From: Hippasteria phrygiana | Lineage: Eukaryota > Echinodermata > Asteroidea > Valvatida > Goniasteridae | Assembly: GCA_037893225.1 (NCBI GenBank) | Contig: JAZGUH010000123.1 | Coordinates: 248,001-312,000 of the forward strand | DNA: 64,000 nt | Direction: 5' to 3' | Shown here: piece by piece, positions 47,701-52,700 of the stretch | Layout of the letters: each line of letters starts with the position of its first letter | Position numbering within the stretch: the first letter of the stretch is position 1 | Program-made: the position numbers and the translations under genes | Notes under the pieces: model-generated | The model's input: the letters and a program-made list of their open reading frames with translations, nothing else | Database searches by the model: none | Told to the model about the DNA's origin: nothing

Positions 47701-49327
47701 GGCATGTCCCTGCGATGTTGTCTAACTGTCCAGATGACGTTAGTTCTTTGGCTGTGGAGTTCTCGGTACAAAGACGGGCTGCTGAACTAATTGTCCAGGA
47801 AAATGGTGTACCCCATGCCGAGAAGATCTGCGTTCAAGTCCAGTATGATCTTCATACTGGCTGGAGTGTCACCGGTCTTGTCTTGCCCCGTGTAGACTTT
47901 CAAGTTCCATGTATATCCGCATGCGGCCCCTGTACTTTGGCAAACTCTGTACACCTTTAGACCGAATCTTGCCCGCTTCTTTGGATTATACTGCTTTGAA
48001 CTTGAGTTTCCCCTTGAATTTCCATAGTGACTCATCCATAGTTATTTTGCTTGAAGGGCCGTAGACAGACTTGAAGTTATTGGTCAGTTCGCTCATTACT
48101 GGTCGCACTTTGTAGAGACGATCACTTTTATCTGCCAAAGTATTGTCGGTGAAGTGAAGTTTGGATAACAAGTCCATAAATCTATCTCGGGGCATGGTGT
48201 TGGGGAAAAAGGGGGTCTCAAATATGGAGTCTTTTGTCCAGTAGTGTTTTATGTCCGGCTTGGACATAACTCCAATGACGATAAGCATGGCCAAGAACAT
48301 TGATATCTCTTCTTGGGTAGCGTCAGACCATCGCCTCATGTGTTTCAACCGACGCTTTGGGTTCTGGGAGGTGTATCGGTTTGTCTCATCAGTTATTTGC
48401 TTTGTAAGTTCAGCCGGGAAAAACTCTTTGAAGATCTCCATAGGGGTACTGGTGCCATCCAAACTCGGGCTTTGAACTCCCGCTGCACCTTGAAAGCCAT
48501 ATCGGCGAGGAAAGTTGTCAGTCTTCTTCCACTGTAGTAGACCCTGAGCAGGCCAAGGCTGGGCTCGTTTTGGACGTTTCAGTAACAGGGCACTGATGTC
48601 TAAATCACTATCACTTTCTGTTCCCGAGGATTGTTCAGAATCAGATTCAAAATCTGAACCACTGGTTGCAGTCAGTGTATCTTCGTCTTCACTCGAAGCC
48701 ATCGTGTATGCAACTGAAGCACTGTGCAGTAAACATTCTACTCAGCTTTACCGAGCGCAAACGCGAACAATAAGCATACATTCTAAGTGCACTAAATGAA
48801 AACAATTGGCCCTATTCATCGCACTAAAAGTAATTCATTACACACCCATAATTCCGCCAGCGCTGAATGAATGAATACAGCAGTATGCTGGCATGCACTG
48901 CGCCGATACCCGTCAATAGACCCATTAGCCTTGCCGTGGAATTGCGCCTATTTACGTCAACCGGCCCAGTGGCCTCTCTTCAAGCCGCGCCACTTGGCGT
49001 CATCCGTACGCAAGTGGTTAACAATGGCGGTCCACATGTCATGGCATTGTTTACATTAAATGCTATCTGGTCATAACGGGTTAAACAAGTCTATACCTTT
49101 GGTAATTTGGGAGTGTCCTCCGTCCGTACAACTTCCTCCATCTCGTTGCCTCCCTCCTCCCCCTTGCCGGCAGCCGAGTTGGCCCGTATCAGGATCAACT
49201 CCCTCTCCATCATGTCCCGCTCCAGGACGTACTCCCGCACCGTAGCGTAGATGCTGAACGCCGAGGCATTGCCCTGCAGCTCAATGTTGGGCGGCTGGAA
49301 GCGGATGGAGTCTGGACCGACCTCCTT
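17495..49327 (-). CDS. MYCBP2: MYCBP2/Highwire/RPM-1 (PHR) type E3 ubiquitin ligase, N-terminal third, 20 exons
   Basis: Minus-strand gene model; exons from 5' to 3' run from 49327 down to 17495 and total 3451 nt, about 1150 codons. All splice sites are GT/AG and codon phase is continuous through all 20 exons, which is strong evidence for one gene. The order of conserved blocks matches the known protein: an N-terminal block (RFQPPNIELQGNASAF), helical segments (ALLDMLQGQTPEGL), the start of the RCC1-like repeats (DGSYLYIHT, GLYKIGSGY), further RCC1 blades (GKAHTCIL, NNKGQCGRG, NGEVYGFGLGNHGQLGQG), a cysteine-rich insert, and the VYSKEDFNSVNRFE block just before the first PHR domain. PHR proteins are very large neuronal ligases that act in synapse growth and axon degeneration. 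The start-codon exon and everything from PHR1 to RING are outside or not recognised. Introns are rich in transposons. Confidence 0.95.
17966..18156 (+). repeat. Intronic repeat R2, copy 1
   Basis: About 190 bp repeat starting GGGTCTATAGGTCTGAAAA, with landmarks CCCAGGAAAACCGTAAGG and ACCCTTTACCGAGA. Six copies lie in the introns of this gene. Confidence 0.85.
18526..18693. mobile_element. CCGGCAATC MITE, copy 1
   Basis: 168 bp with inverted ends CCGGCAATCACAGACT and CCGGCAATCATGGACT (read inward). The inverted similarity extends outward through TGTAAAT. A related element is at 45323, and a decayed one near 52440-52580. Confidence 0.75.
18957..19107 (-). CDS. MYCBP2: MYCBP2-like exon 19
   Basis: 151 nt, phase 1 to 2. 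Encodes CLMLSRLDGTCNSY and SSVCLDPLYNVLW. Acceptor CTAAAACAG, donor GTAAGT. Confidence 0.92.
19264..19770. mobile_element. Foldback element F, copy 1
   Basis: It begins GAATCCTCGATCCTGATTGG and includes a hairpin at 19636-19740. The two arms of about 50 bp (GGAACACGGAATAATGTAG and counterpart) surround GAGGCCGAAGGCCGAG. Copy 2 lies at 25309-25650. Confidence 0.8.
20120..20361. mobile_element. GGGGCCAATTTCAT MITE, 242 bp copy
   Basis: Inverted ends of about 45 bp (GGGGCCAATTTCATAGAGCT; read inward from the right, GGGGCCAATTTCATAAAGCT). Same length as the copy at 31402. No coding capacity. Confidence 0.88.
20636..20830 (+). repeat. Intronic repeat R2, copy 2
   Basis: Same family as 17966, with TGGGTCAATAGGTCTGAAAC and GACCCAGGAAAACCAGAAGG. 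Confidence 0.8.
20928..21147 (-). CDS. MYCBP2: MYCBP2-like exon 18
   Basis: 220 nt, phase 0 to 1. Encodes KGQLCRAILEE, then QYGRKATWVGASGDQTFIK and DEALINPRML. Donor GTCAGT. Confidence 0.95.
21547..21758. mobile_element. piggyBac-type MITE, copy 3
   Basis: 212 bp between TTAA sites (21543-21546 and 21759-21762). It begins CCCCTTGCGTACGGATGACG, identical over the first 14 bp to the left end of the piggyBac element at 46016; the right end reads CCCAAGGGG. Confidence 0.9.
22259..22373 (-). CDS. MYCBP2: MYCBP2-like exon 17
   Basis: 115 nt, phase 2 to 0. Encodes VPETVVQVAAGSNHTVLLG and VYTCGNFQ. Donor GTATGC. Confidence 0.95.
22920..23001 (-). CDS. MYCBP2: MYCBP2-like exon 16
   Basis: 82 nt, phase 1 to 2, encoding VVLLKNGEVYGFGLGNHGQL then GQGDSGS, a textbook RCC1 repeat core. 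Too short to show as an ORF. Acceptor CTTTCAG, donor GTAATT. Confidence 0.95.
23118..23490 (+). repeat. Intronic repeat R1, copy 1
   Basis: Shares with 32240, 34262 and 39276 the core TCTGGAGGGGAACGAAAACC and CCTCCATGGTCAATATAGG. The right part (CAGTGCTTC through TCTGTTCTAATTTACATC) is also found at 34215-34270. Unknown family. Confidence 0.75.
24420..24548 (-). CDS. MYCBP2: MYCBP2-like exon 15
   Basis: 129 nt, phase 1 to 1. Encodes a charged DEGSTSGDDRDLERD stretch and TQVACGLHHT, the start of another RCC1 blade. Donor GTATCA. Confidence 0.92.
24630..24820 (+). mobile_element. SINE body fragment with ATT-rich 3' end
   Basis: Contains CTCCACCCAGGAGCAATGG, CTCCCCAGGGAGCTGAGG and TGTAGCGCCTTGAGC, then ends in ACATTATTATC. 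The body resembles that following the tRNA-like head at 39813-40013. 5'-truncated. Confidence 0.55.
24826..25154. mobile_element. MITE with TTATAAAACACCTAAATAG ends
   Basis: Inverted ends of about 19 bp with one mismatch (left TTATAAAACACCTAAATAG, right CTATTTAGGTGTTGTATAA). 329 bp, non-coding; target duplication not evident. Confidence 0.65.
25178..25270. mobile_element. Foldback hairpin (GCAATGGAAGGAAT arms)
   Basis: Arms ATGCAATGGAAGGAATCTTT and its inverse ATTCCTTCCATTGCA flank a loop of about 50 bp containing CGCTGAATGGAAC. Confidence 0.75.
25309..25650. mobile_element. Foldback element F, copy 2
   Basis: Shares AATCCTCGATCCTGATTGG and GTTTGCTTGAAGATAAATTC with copy 1 at 19264. The hairpin is at 25542-25627 around GGTCGAGTGG. 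It ends about 20 bp from the donor of exon 14. Confidence 0.8.
25668..25972 (-). CDS. MYCBP2: MYCBP2-like exon 14 (cysteine-rich insert, second half)
   Basis: 305 nt, phase 2 to 1. Encodes VCGCGSGDSGCTKCGCCKVC, then an Ala/Gly-rich stretch and VGFIMNQDKGKG. Donor GTAGGG. A foldback element ends only about 20 bp beyond the donor. Confidence 0.94.
26182..26337. mobile_element. Inverted-repeat element with Penelope-like terminal motif
   Basis: Arms of about 38 bp (GATAAATATTTAAGGTAGCA at the left and its inverse at the right). Inside, CTGATGAAGTAGCTGTAGCT is followed by ACGAAAGCTTATG at 26253-26285: a short hairpin between a CTGATGA box and a GAAA box. That arrangement is known from terminal regions of Penelope-like retroelements. 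Classification is tentative. Confidence 0.55.
26448..26589. mobile_element. Short TTAA-flanked element
   Basis: 142 bp between TTAA sites (26444-26447 and 26590-26593) with ends CCCTCC and GGAGGG. It contains an inner ACCTATCAAAA/TTTTGATAGGT inverted pair. Tentatively piggyBac-like. Confidence 0.55.
26609..26795 (-). CDS. MYCBP2: MYCBP2-like exon 13 (cysteine-rich insert, first half)
   Basis: 187 nt, phase 1 to 2. An acidic stretch (EEELEEEERDDE) is followed by TDQCMICSLCGLCTGYGDSC. The cysteine spacing suggests metal binding. Donor GTGAGT. Confidence 0.94.
27511..27725 (-). repeat. Intronic repeat R2, copy 3 (empty site)
   Basis: R2 in reverse orientation. The sequence CTACAACAGAGGTGGTGGGG at 27551-27570 is the uninterrupted version of the site that carries an insertion at 29985. 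Confidence 0.88.
27845..28123 (-). CDS. MYCBP2: MYCBP2-like exon 12
   Basis: 279 nt, phase 1 to 1. Encodes VTQVALGKAHTCILTSNGTV and GINNKGQCGRG, then a variable Ala/Asn-rich stretch. The donor AAG|GTTTGT is the best phase-compatible choice; a read-through frame continues 20 codons further, so the end is slightly less certain. Confidence 0.9.
28603..28720 (-). mobile_element. tRNA-derived SINE, copy 1
   Basis: Minus strand reads AGGGCAAGATAGCTCAGTTT (A box) and CGCAGGTTCAAATCCCGC (B box). The acceptor arms do not pair and the flanks CCCAAACTAGTCAG and CAGTTTTCTTTGTTCACG are shared with the copy at 45198, so it is a SINE and not a tRNA gene. Confidence 0.8.
28766..28993. mobile_element. MITE with GCCAGTTCGG ends
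   Basis: Left AATAAGAAGCCAGTTCGG and right CCCGAACTGGCTTATT are inverted. GC-rich middle with CACGCGCGCAC. It directly follows the SINE. Confidence 0.65.
29147..29314 (-). CDS. MYCBP2: MYCBP2-like exon 11
   Basis: 168 nt, phase 1 to 1. Encodes GRRQLKASKPKKMLKMDGK and VTKDGELYMFGKDTQN. Acceptor ATTTCAG, donor GTGAAG. Confidence 0.94.
29518..29555. repeat. 38 bp perfect palindrome
   Basis: GTTTTCCAACGATTTCCAG followed directly by its exact reverse complement, no spacer. It lies in the intron between exons 10 and 11. Confidence 0.97.
29932..30590 (-). repeat. Intronic repeat R2, copy 4, split by insertion
   Basis: The two R2 halves, 29932-29984 and 30485-30590, are separated by the 500 bp element described next. 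Confidence 0.88.
29985..30484. mobile_element. 500 bp element with 5 bp target duplication
   Basis: Ends AGCAAGTTCGGTTG and (inverted) AGCAAGTTCGGGTG. Flanked by CAGAG at 29980-29984 and 30485-30489. The R2 copy at 27551 has a single CAGAG at the same point, so insertion and duplication are directly shown. CTAG-rich near the left end (GACTAGAGTGACTAG) and non-coding. Superfamily not assigned. Confidence 0.92.
31340..31807. mobile_element. Older GGGGCC-family MITE interrupted by a younger copy
   Basis: 31340-31401 and 31644-31807 are the two halves of a diverged copy. A 242 bp copy (31402-31643, ends GGGGCCAATTTCATTAAGCT and AAATTGGCCCC) sits between them. Confidence 0.82.
31864..32068 (-). 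CDS. MYCBP2: MYCBP2-like exon 10
   Basis: 205 nt, phase 0 to 1. Encodes VLFMGKAQSLGIKQTG, then ELPITKSPKIVQCSVGHDGY and ARKGEDGDQ, among the best conserved RCC1 blocks. Its first bases are copied at 32561. Confidence 0.95.
32240..32555 (+). repeat. Intronic repeat R1, copy 2, flanked by direct repeats
   Basis: R1 core lying between two direct repeats of about 190 bp (32056-32245 and 32561-32750). The repeats begin inside exon 10, so the second carries a 5'-end fragment of that exon. Confidence 0.8.
32869..33060. mobile_element. piggyBac-type MITE, decayed copy
   Basis: TTAA at 32865-32868, then CCCCCTGAATACGGACACCGG and ACCTGGCCGGTTGTC as in the family. The right end is not clear. Confidence 0.55.
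33144..33180. repeat. 37 nt C tract
   Basis: 13 C, one T, then 23 C; G-quadruplex/i-motif prone. A second tract of 18 C lies at 35953-35970. Confidence 0.95.
33456..33667. mobile_element. piggyBac-type MITE, copy 4
   Basis: 212 bp between TTAA sites (33452-33455 and 33668-33671). Ends CCTCTTG and CAAGGGG; the inner TTGGCTGCACAAGCC is shared with copies 1, 2 and 5. Confidence 0.88.
33821..33897 (-). CDS. MYCBP2: MYCBP2-like exon 9
   Basis: 77 nt, phase 1 to 0, encoding TGLSDECVYIAAGKEFSLIR, a conserved RCC1-blade segment. Donor GTATGT. Confidence 0.92.
33963..34244. mobile_element. Palindromic pair of tRNA-derived SINEs
   Basis: Two arms of about 130 bp in opposite orientation. Each holds GGTCGTGGGTTCGAGTCC (B box), and a leucine/serine-type A box TTGGTTGAGTGG is seen in the left arm. 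The outer parts (GGCTCTCGGAAAGCAC, ACAGTGCTTCCT) also match. SINE, not tRNA genes. Confidence 0.8.
34262..34740 (+). repeat. Intronic repeat R1, copy 3 (source of a segmental duplication)
   Basis: Nearly identical to 39276-39746 over its full length. The duplication also takes in about 55 bp of exon 8. Confidence 0.85.
34751..34904 (-). CDS. MYCBP2: MYCBP2-like exon 8
   Basis: 154 nt, phase 0 to 1. Encodes DTFVVQSFNPQSSPVL and GELPVKLARKSLLAYG. A partial copy of its 3' end lies at 39757-39812. Confidence 0.93.
34947..35145. mobile_element. hAT-like MITE (CAGTGATGTAGTCGAG ends)
   Basis: 199 bp with 29 bp inverted ends, CAGTGATGTAGTCGAGAGC and CAGTGATGTAGTCGAGACC (read inward), continuing CATCACAAGAC with one mismatch overall. 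The CAGTG start fits hAT. Flanks TTTGAAG and CTGAAAG could be a decayed target duplication. Confidence 0.8.
35735..35802 (-). CDS. MYCBP2: MYCBP2-like exon 7
   Basis: Short 68 nt exon, phase 1 to 0, encoding GTSASLLFSDGDNIGCVSAL. Acceptor TATTTCAG, donor GTAAGTC. It is separated from exon 6 by a 4.2 kb intron full of repeats. Confidence 0.9.
36240..36320 (-). mobile_element. SINE fragment with B box
   Basis: Minus strand reads GGTCGTGGGTTCAAACCCCT, flanked by an inverted pair (TTTTCAAAGTGAA and TTCACTTTGAAAA). Another SINE fragment with GGGCAAGACAGCTCAG lies at 36470-36570, plus strand. Confidence 0.55.
36644..38518. mobile_element. 1.9 kb TA-flanked element (CCGTAATTTCCGGAATATA ends)
   Basis: 26 bp identical inverted ends starting CCGTAATTTCCGGAATATAG, each next to TA (36642-36643 and 38519-38520), as in Tc1/mariner/pogo elements. 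Subterminal GTATAAGCCGC units repeat near both ends. The interior is rich in CG (37440-38340) and holds only short frames without recognisable transposase motifs. Non-autonomous, possibly carrying captured sequence. Confidence 0.88.
39276..39812 (+). repeat. Segmental copy of R1 plus a partial exon 8
   Basis: Copy of 34262-34800. The last 55 bp (39757-39812) reproduce the donor end of exon 8, then the copy breaks off at GTGTGGGCC. No usable exon remains. Confidence 0.85.
39813..40013 (-). mobile_element. tRNA-derived SINE, second type
   Basis: Minus strand reads CCTCGGTCCAGTGGTTGCGG (A box) and GCGTGGGTTCGAACCCTGCC (B box), followed by CTCTACACCCAGGAATATAA. It interrupts the segmental copy at 39812 and ends next to exon 6. 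Confidence 0.7.
40026..40206 (-). CDS. MYCBP2: MYCBP2-like exon 6
   Basis: 181 nt, phase 0 to 1. Encodes GHAYAVNRDFHLHERGWLG and AIVVDVDTLKETG. Donor GTAAG. Confidence 0.93.
40800..41020 (+). repeat. Intronic repeat R2, copy 5
   Basis: Contains GGATCTATAGGTCTGAAAAT and CCCAGGAAAACTGTAAGGG. Confidence 0.8.
41215..41324 (-). CDS. MYCBP2: MYCBP2-like exon 5
   Basis: 110 nt, phase 1 to 0. Encodes AIASDGSYLYIHTDTGLYKI and GSGYSSTIK, the first RCC1-like blade. Donor GTAAGC. Confidence 0.95.
42000..42098. mobile_element. GC-rich foldback palindrome
   Basis: Arms of about 45 bp: GCAACAGTACCACAGTACA inward to GCGCCGCCCGC, and the inverse from GCGGGCGCGGCGC to GTACCGTTGC. Spacer of about 7 bp. Confidence 0.75.
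42711..42849 (-). CDS. MYCBP2: MYCBP2-like exon 4
   Basis: 139 nt, phase 0 to 1. Encodes VPSILSSLQRSVHAVLLGK then PDWLTSGIPDQSQLD, a conserved block of the family. Donor GTGAGT. Confidence 0.93.
43449..43651 (-). CDS. MYCBP2: MYCBP2-like exon 3
   Basis: 203 nt, phase 1 to 0. Encodes FELLLDLSIDYRQE and SSLSCACLLSLIIASGNTGK. Acceptor follows a T-rich tract; donor GTCAGT. Confidence 0.93.
44034..44186. mobile_element. hAT-like MITE (CAGAGTTGT ends)
   Basis: 153 bp with ends CAGAGTTGT...ACAACTCTG and several subterminal CACAAGTC units in both orientations. Flanks GCCACAGG and GCCATACA could be a decayed 8 bp duplication. Confidence 0.7.
44249..44713. mobile_element. pogo/Tigger-like element
   Basis: 465 bp with 25 bp inverted ends (CAGTGGAACGCCGCTATAAC then GAACA, one mismatch), flanked by TA on both sides (44247-44248 and 44714-44715). 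GGTATAGCG units repeat just inside. Non-autonomous. Confidence 0.88.
44862..45015 (-). CDS. MYCBP2: MYCBP2-like exon 2
   Basis: 154 nt, phase 0 to 1. Encodes VVGIGLRSVFVLIRD and ALQALLDMLQGQTPEGL, the helical repeat segment before the RCC1 region. Donor GTAAAC. Confidence 0.93.
45198..45312 (-). mobile_element. tRNA-derived SINE, copy 2
   Basis: Minus strand A box ATAGCTCAGTTGGTAG and B box ACAGGTTCGAATCCC, with the same flanks as the copy at 28603. Acceptor and T-arm pairing fail, so it is not a functional tRNA. Confidence 0.82.
45323..45490. mobile_element. CCGGCAATC MITE, copy 2
   Basis: GGCAATCATGGACTAGGGAC at the left and GTCCGCGATTGCCGG at the right are inverted. It abuts the SINE at 45312. 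Confidence 0.72.
45812..46003 (+). repeat. Intronic repeat R2, copy 6
   Basis: Contains GGGTCTATAGGTCTGAAAAT and GGCCCAGGAAAACCGTAAGG. It ends at the TTAA into which the piggyBac element inserted. Confidence 0.8.
46016..49017 (-). mobile_element. piggyBac element, 3.0 kb, recently inactivated
   Basis: TTAA target duplications at 46012-46015 and 49018-49021 border 14 bp inverted ends CCCCTTGCGTACGG and CCACTTGCGTACGG (read inward). The right end continues ATGACGCC and GGGCCGGTTGACG, as in the short MITEs. The element holds one transposase frame on the minus strand (47055-48702), subterminal repeats near 46240-46410, and an A-rich internal tandem (GTTTTGATGTCTTTCTTATA at about 46580 and 46855). 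It lies in the intron between ligase exons 1 and 2. Confidence 0.93.
47055..48702 (-). pseudogene. piggyBac transposase (PGBD4-like), one frameshift and one stop
   Basis: Reading from 48702, an acidic N-terminus (MASSEDEDTLTATSGSDF) leads into a DDE_Tnp_1_7 type catalytic region: IGVMSKPDIKHYWT, MDESLWKFKGKLKF, YNPKKRARFGLKVY, KVYTGQD, GYTIFLDN, and KAIDMSDQLGSSHRTMRKS with the late aspartate. It ends in a C-terminal cysteine motif (CIVC...CDICEVPLC...PCFKYYH). Two lesions: one extra base at about 47994 shifts the frame within the LKFKQYNPK block, and an amber codon at 47787-47789 follows FLDN where piggyBac proteins usually have an aromatic residue. All else is collinear, so inactivation is recent. 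The position where piggyBac has its first catalytic Asp reads CQS here, which would need alignment to interpret. Confidence 0.93.
49097..49327 (-). CDS. MYCBP2: MYCBP2-like exon 1 of model (not the start exon)
   Basis: 231 nt, phase 0 to 0. Encodes SIRFQPPNIELQGNASAF, then SIYATVREYVLERDMM and an acidic EEGGNEMEEV stretch. Acceptor CCAACAG, donor GTATAG. It lacks an ATG in suitable context, so at least one coding exon lies upstream. Confidence 0.93.
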
Positions 49328-49575
49328 CTGTTGGATGGAGAAAACAATACTCCTTCAATATTTCTGTGATTAACCACAACTCTGTTGAATCAAGCAAGAT
49401 TCAACAGGAAATAATTTTTGTTGGATTTTGCTGAACTCTATTTAACAGATCTCTTTGGCGTTAGTAGCCTATGGTTCCATCGTATCTATATATTTCAGGC
49501 CATTCCAGTTGCCAAGCAGTTTCAACTCATTGATTTTTTTTCTTAAAAGACAATATGTCCGACAATAATCCTTAA

Positions 49576-49789
49576 CCCCTTGCGTACGGTTGACACAAAT
49601 ACGTGCAGATTGAAAATTGTCACCAGGCCGGTTGACTTCTATTTGTGTCAATCTCTGCACTTTCAATCCATTATTGGGGTATTGTGTACGTTATGCTTGG
49701 CTGCACAAGCCTCTTGTTTCTGTTTTGCTTGGCTGCATAACCCGACCTGGTGCCCCGGCGCCTCCCATCTAAAACCCGGGATCAAGGGG
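49576..49789. mobile_element. piggyBac-type MITE, copy 5
   Basis: 214 bp between TTAA sites (49572-49575 and 49790-49793). It begins CCCCTTGCGTACGGTTGACA and is the reverse-orientation relative of copies 1 and 2. Confidence 0.92.
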
Positions 49790-49793
49790 TTAA

Positions 49794-52700
49794 ATTTACA
49801 CTAATACCAAAGTAGGTCTAGCAGTGGATTTTATTTGACTTTTCAAAATATATATTACCACAAAAGAGTATAGATGAACAAAGAGCATTGCATGGAGATG
49901 CATACATTTGTACATGTACATATACATGTAGGCAAAGCACAGGTCACTTCCAAATTCTGGTCATAAATTTTTAACACAGACGGTACTGGTAACTTTACAT
50001 GAAATTCTCGGCTTCTTGCCATGAAACAAAATCATTGGGTGGGTTTTAATATAGAATGATAAAATATCAGGAAAAAATATTCCGCTGTTTTAATTCCTGC
50101 ATTCGTTATATGTCTCTCAAACAGCCCAAAGGAGCAACCATTATAATGCAAATGTTACTAATATGAATTTCGGATGGACAAAATACAATGTATACTAAAA
50201 ATCGTGCATCAAGGTAAAGGTCACACAGGACAGAATTTGTGCAGGTGTACAGTAACGCACATGTACTGCTATTAATACCCATTATTCATGCATTCTGGAT
50301 ATCCTCTTACTGACTCATTGTCAGCAAGCTGAATATTTTCACATTAACATGTCAAAAACGAGCTGATATTTCTGAGACAGGTGAACAGACTATGGAGATG
50401 CTTTGTCAGATCTTGACTGTAGGTTTCATGTTGAATGAATCGGGTACCAGACTTGCGGATGTTACCACTACGTGTACAGATGTGTATACTCGTTATCCCT
50501 CTTGCATTTGTGGAACACGGAAAAATGTAGTGCTTCTGCATCCCATAAGCTAGGGGGCCGAAGATCGATTGGTATACGCGACGCAAATTTGTTTTAATTA
50601 TTTTTTTATCAGTTTTATGATCTCTAGGATTTTGAACCGATATGCAATAATCGAAGATCGCCCAACCCTAATGTACATGTACATGTGTACATATCCCAGC
50701 ATGCGTCACTCATAACATGGCCGCCCCCATGTCCGTATCTGACATGTCGATCTGAAATAGTGGTCATACATGTAAATACATGTACAGCCAACAACATTCT
50801 TTAGCTGCTACATTTTTTTTTGTAAATCTAACAAATTACAACAGCTTTTTACTCTTGTTGGATTTTGTTGGATTTAGCAGGGTTAGGGTTAATCATGGGG
50901 CAGCCCTACTGAAAACACTGGCACACCGGTGGACTATTTTAAGCCGGAAATCAAAATATACATCACTGATGCGCTGGGTTCATGCAGAGGTCATCGGATG
51001 CTCCTACATGTACATGCACATAGACTGGAGAGTGCATCTTACATCACAGTGCGTCTCGCACTGTGGGGGCCTCTCATGCACGAATAAACCAATGATGTGG
51101 TTCCCAGCGAGCGGCAATAAGACCAAAGCACCGACCTCCCCTTCGACAGCCTGGGCCACTCATTCATAATTTCGCTTCAAGGGACAAATTGTATGCAGGG
51201 GAGAAATGCTCATTGTGCATGTATGTGAACAGGTTTTGTGGTTTGAGCTGTTATGATGGAGAAGAGAAAAATTGTTGATTGACGTTGTTGAGAAGGGAAT
51301 TGTCGAGAAGGGCATTATTGCTTGACACACGATACAAATGGGTAACATTACAGGTACATTTATATGAGTCGTCTGCATGTGATCTGTTCATGTACATGTA
51401 CATGTATGATGCTAAATATCAAAGCCCTGGGGTACTTTTGTAGTCAGTGCCTTGGAATTTTTTATAAATTACTCTCAGTCAAACAAGAAAATGTTAACAT
51501 TTTAAGTACAATGTACATTGATTTCTCCATATTGTCTAAATACTAGCATGAAACCGCATGCTGAGTTCATTTAGAAATGGTATCCACAACATTTTTCAGT
51601 ACAAAAACCATTTCCAAAAAAAGAAAAAGCTAGTCACAAGATTTCTAAACTAAATATGTTTACAAGAAAATATTTGGATTTGTTTGTGTTTGTAACTCGC
51701 CCTATATTTTGCATTCTTGTGAGTCAAGTGTACATTCTTTAAAGATAAGCACCCAAACTAAGCACCAAAACCATGTTTGTTTGGTTGGTTTTTTTTTTGG
51801 GGGGGGGTGGTTTCCGTGTTGGAGCTAAATTTCAATATATTTACTCATTACAACGACAACAATTTGTAAATGATAAATGTATTTCATCCATAAATCAATA
51901 TGAATACAATTACTCCCCTGGATGAAATCTGCAAAACAAAATTAAAATCAAGACTTGTGTACATACATGTACGAATCTTATTGTAAAATGTAATTGGCAC
52001 ATTTATAATACGGGCCACTCCCAGAAAATGCACTCTCGCAGAGCAATGACTAAAGTCTACATACATGTTCACAAGTACCGTTACGATAGAGAGAGGCCCA
52101 AAAAGTTACCAGTCCATTGCCAGCTATTTCCCTGCTACATGTACATGTAATTACATCCCAGCTCAATTACATGATCAATCAAGATGTTATGCACATGTAT
52201 GTACTGCACGTACTTTGTACACGTGCATGTGCAGTTAGTCATGTTTTCCTATACTACTGAGGACAATGCTTTGTGTTTCCTATTGTTCCTTTACTTTAAA
52301 AACTCCCATAGATTAAGCACATATTTTTACATCCGAGGACCGATTTTAACAAAAGACCGACTCCCGAGGACAAGAAAGATTCCTTTGTATTTTCTTTCTC
52401 TTCTTGTCCTCGAACATAATACAGTACATGTGCACCCAAACGCGGACGTCCTATTGTTTCCTCTTTTGTTTGTACTTGACCTTTTTCGGAAGACTCCCAT
52501 AGGTTTTATACACGATCTCAATCGCGGACGTATTTTGGGAATCGCGGACGATATTGTTCCCTTTGTTATACGTCCACGTTTGTTTGGGAGAACGAACGCA
52601 CGTGTACATATGTACATGTACGTGTACATTGTACACATGCATTATGCACGTTTACCAACAAAGGTTCTAAAATGAGACTGATGCTAATACTTTTTTATTG

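Noticed and set aside
49018..49086. Alternative right end of the piggyBac element at GGGTTAA near 49080
   Set aside because: CATAACGGG does not match the left end, whereas CCGTACGCAAGTGG at 49004-49017 does.
52184..52675. 163-codon plus-strand ORF
   Set aside because: Runs through a decayed repeat with CGCGGACG units; composition and lack of domains argue against coding.
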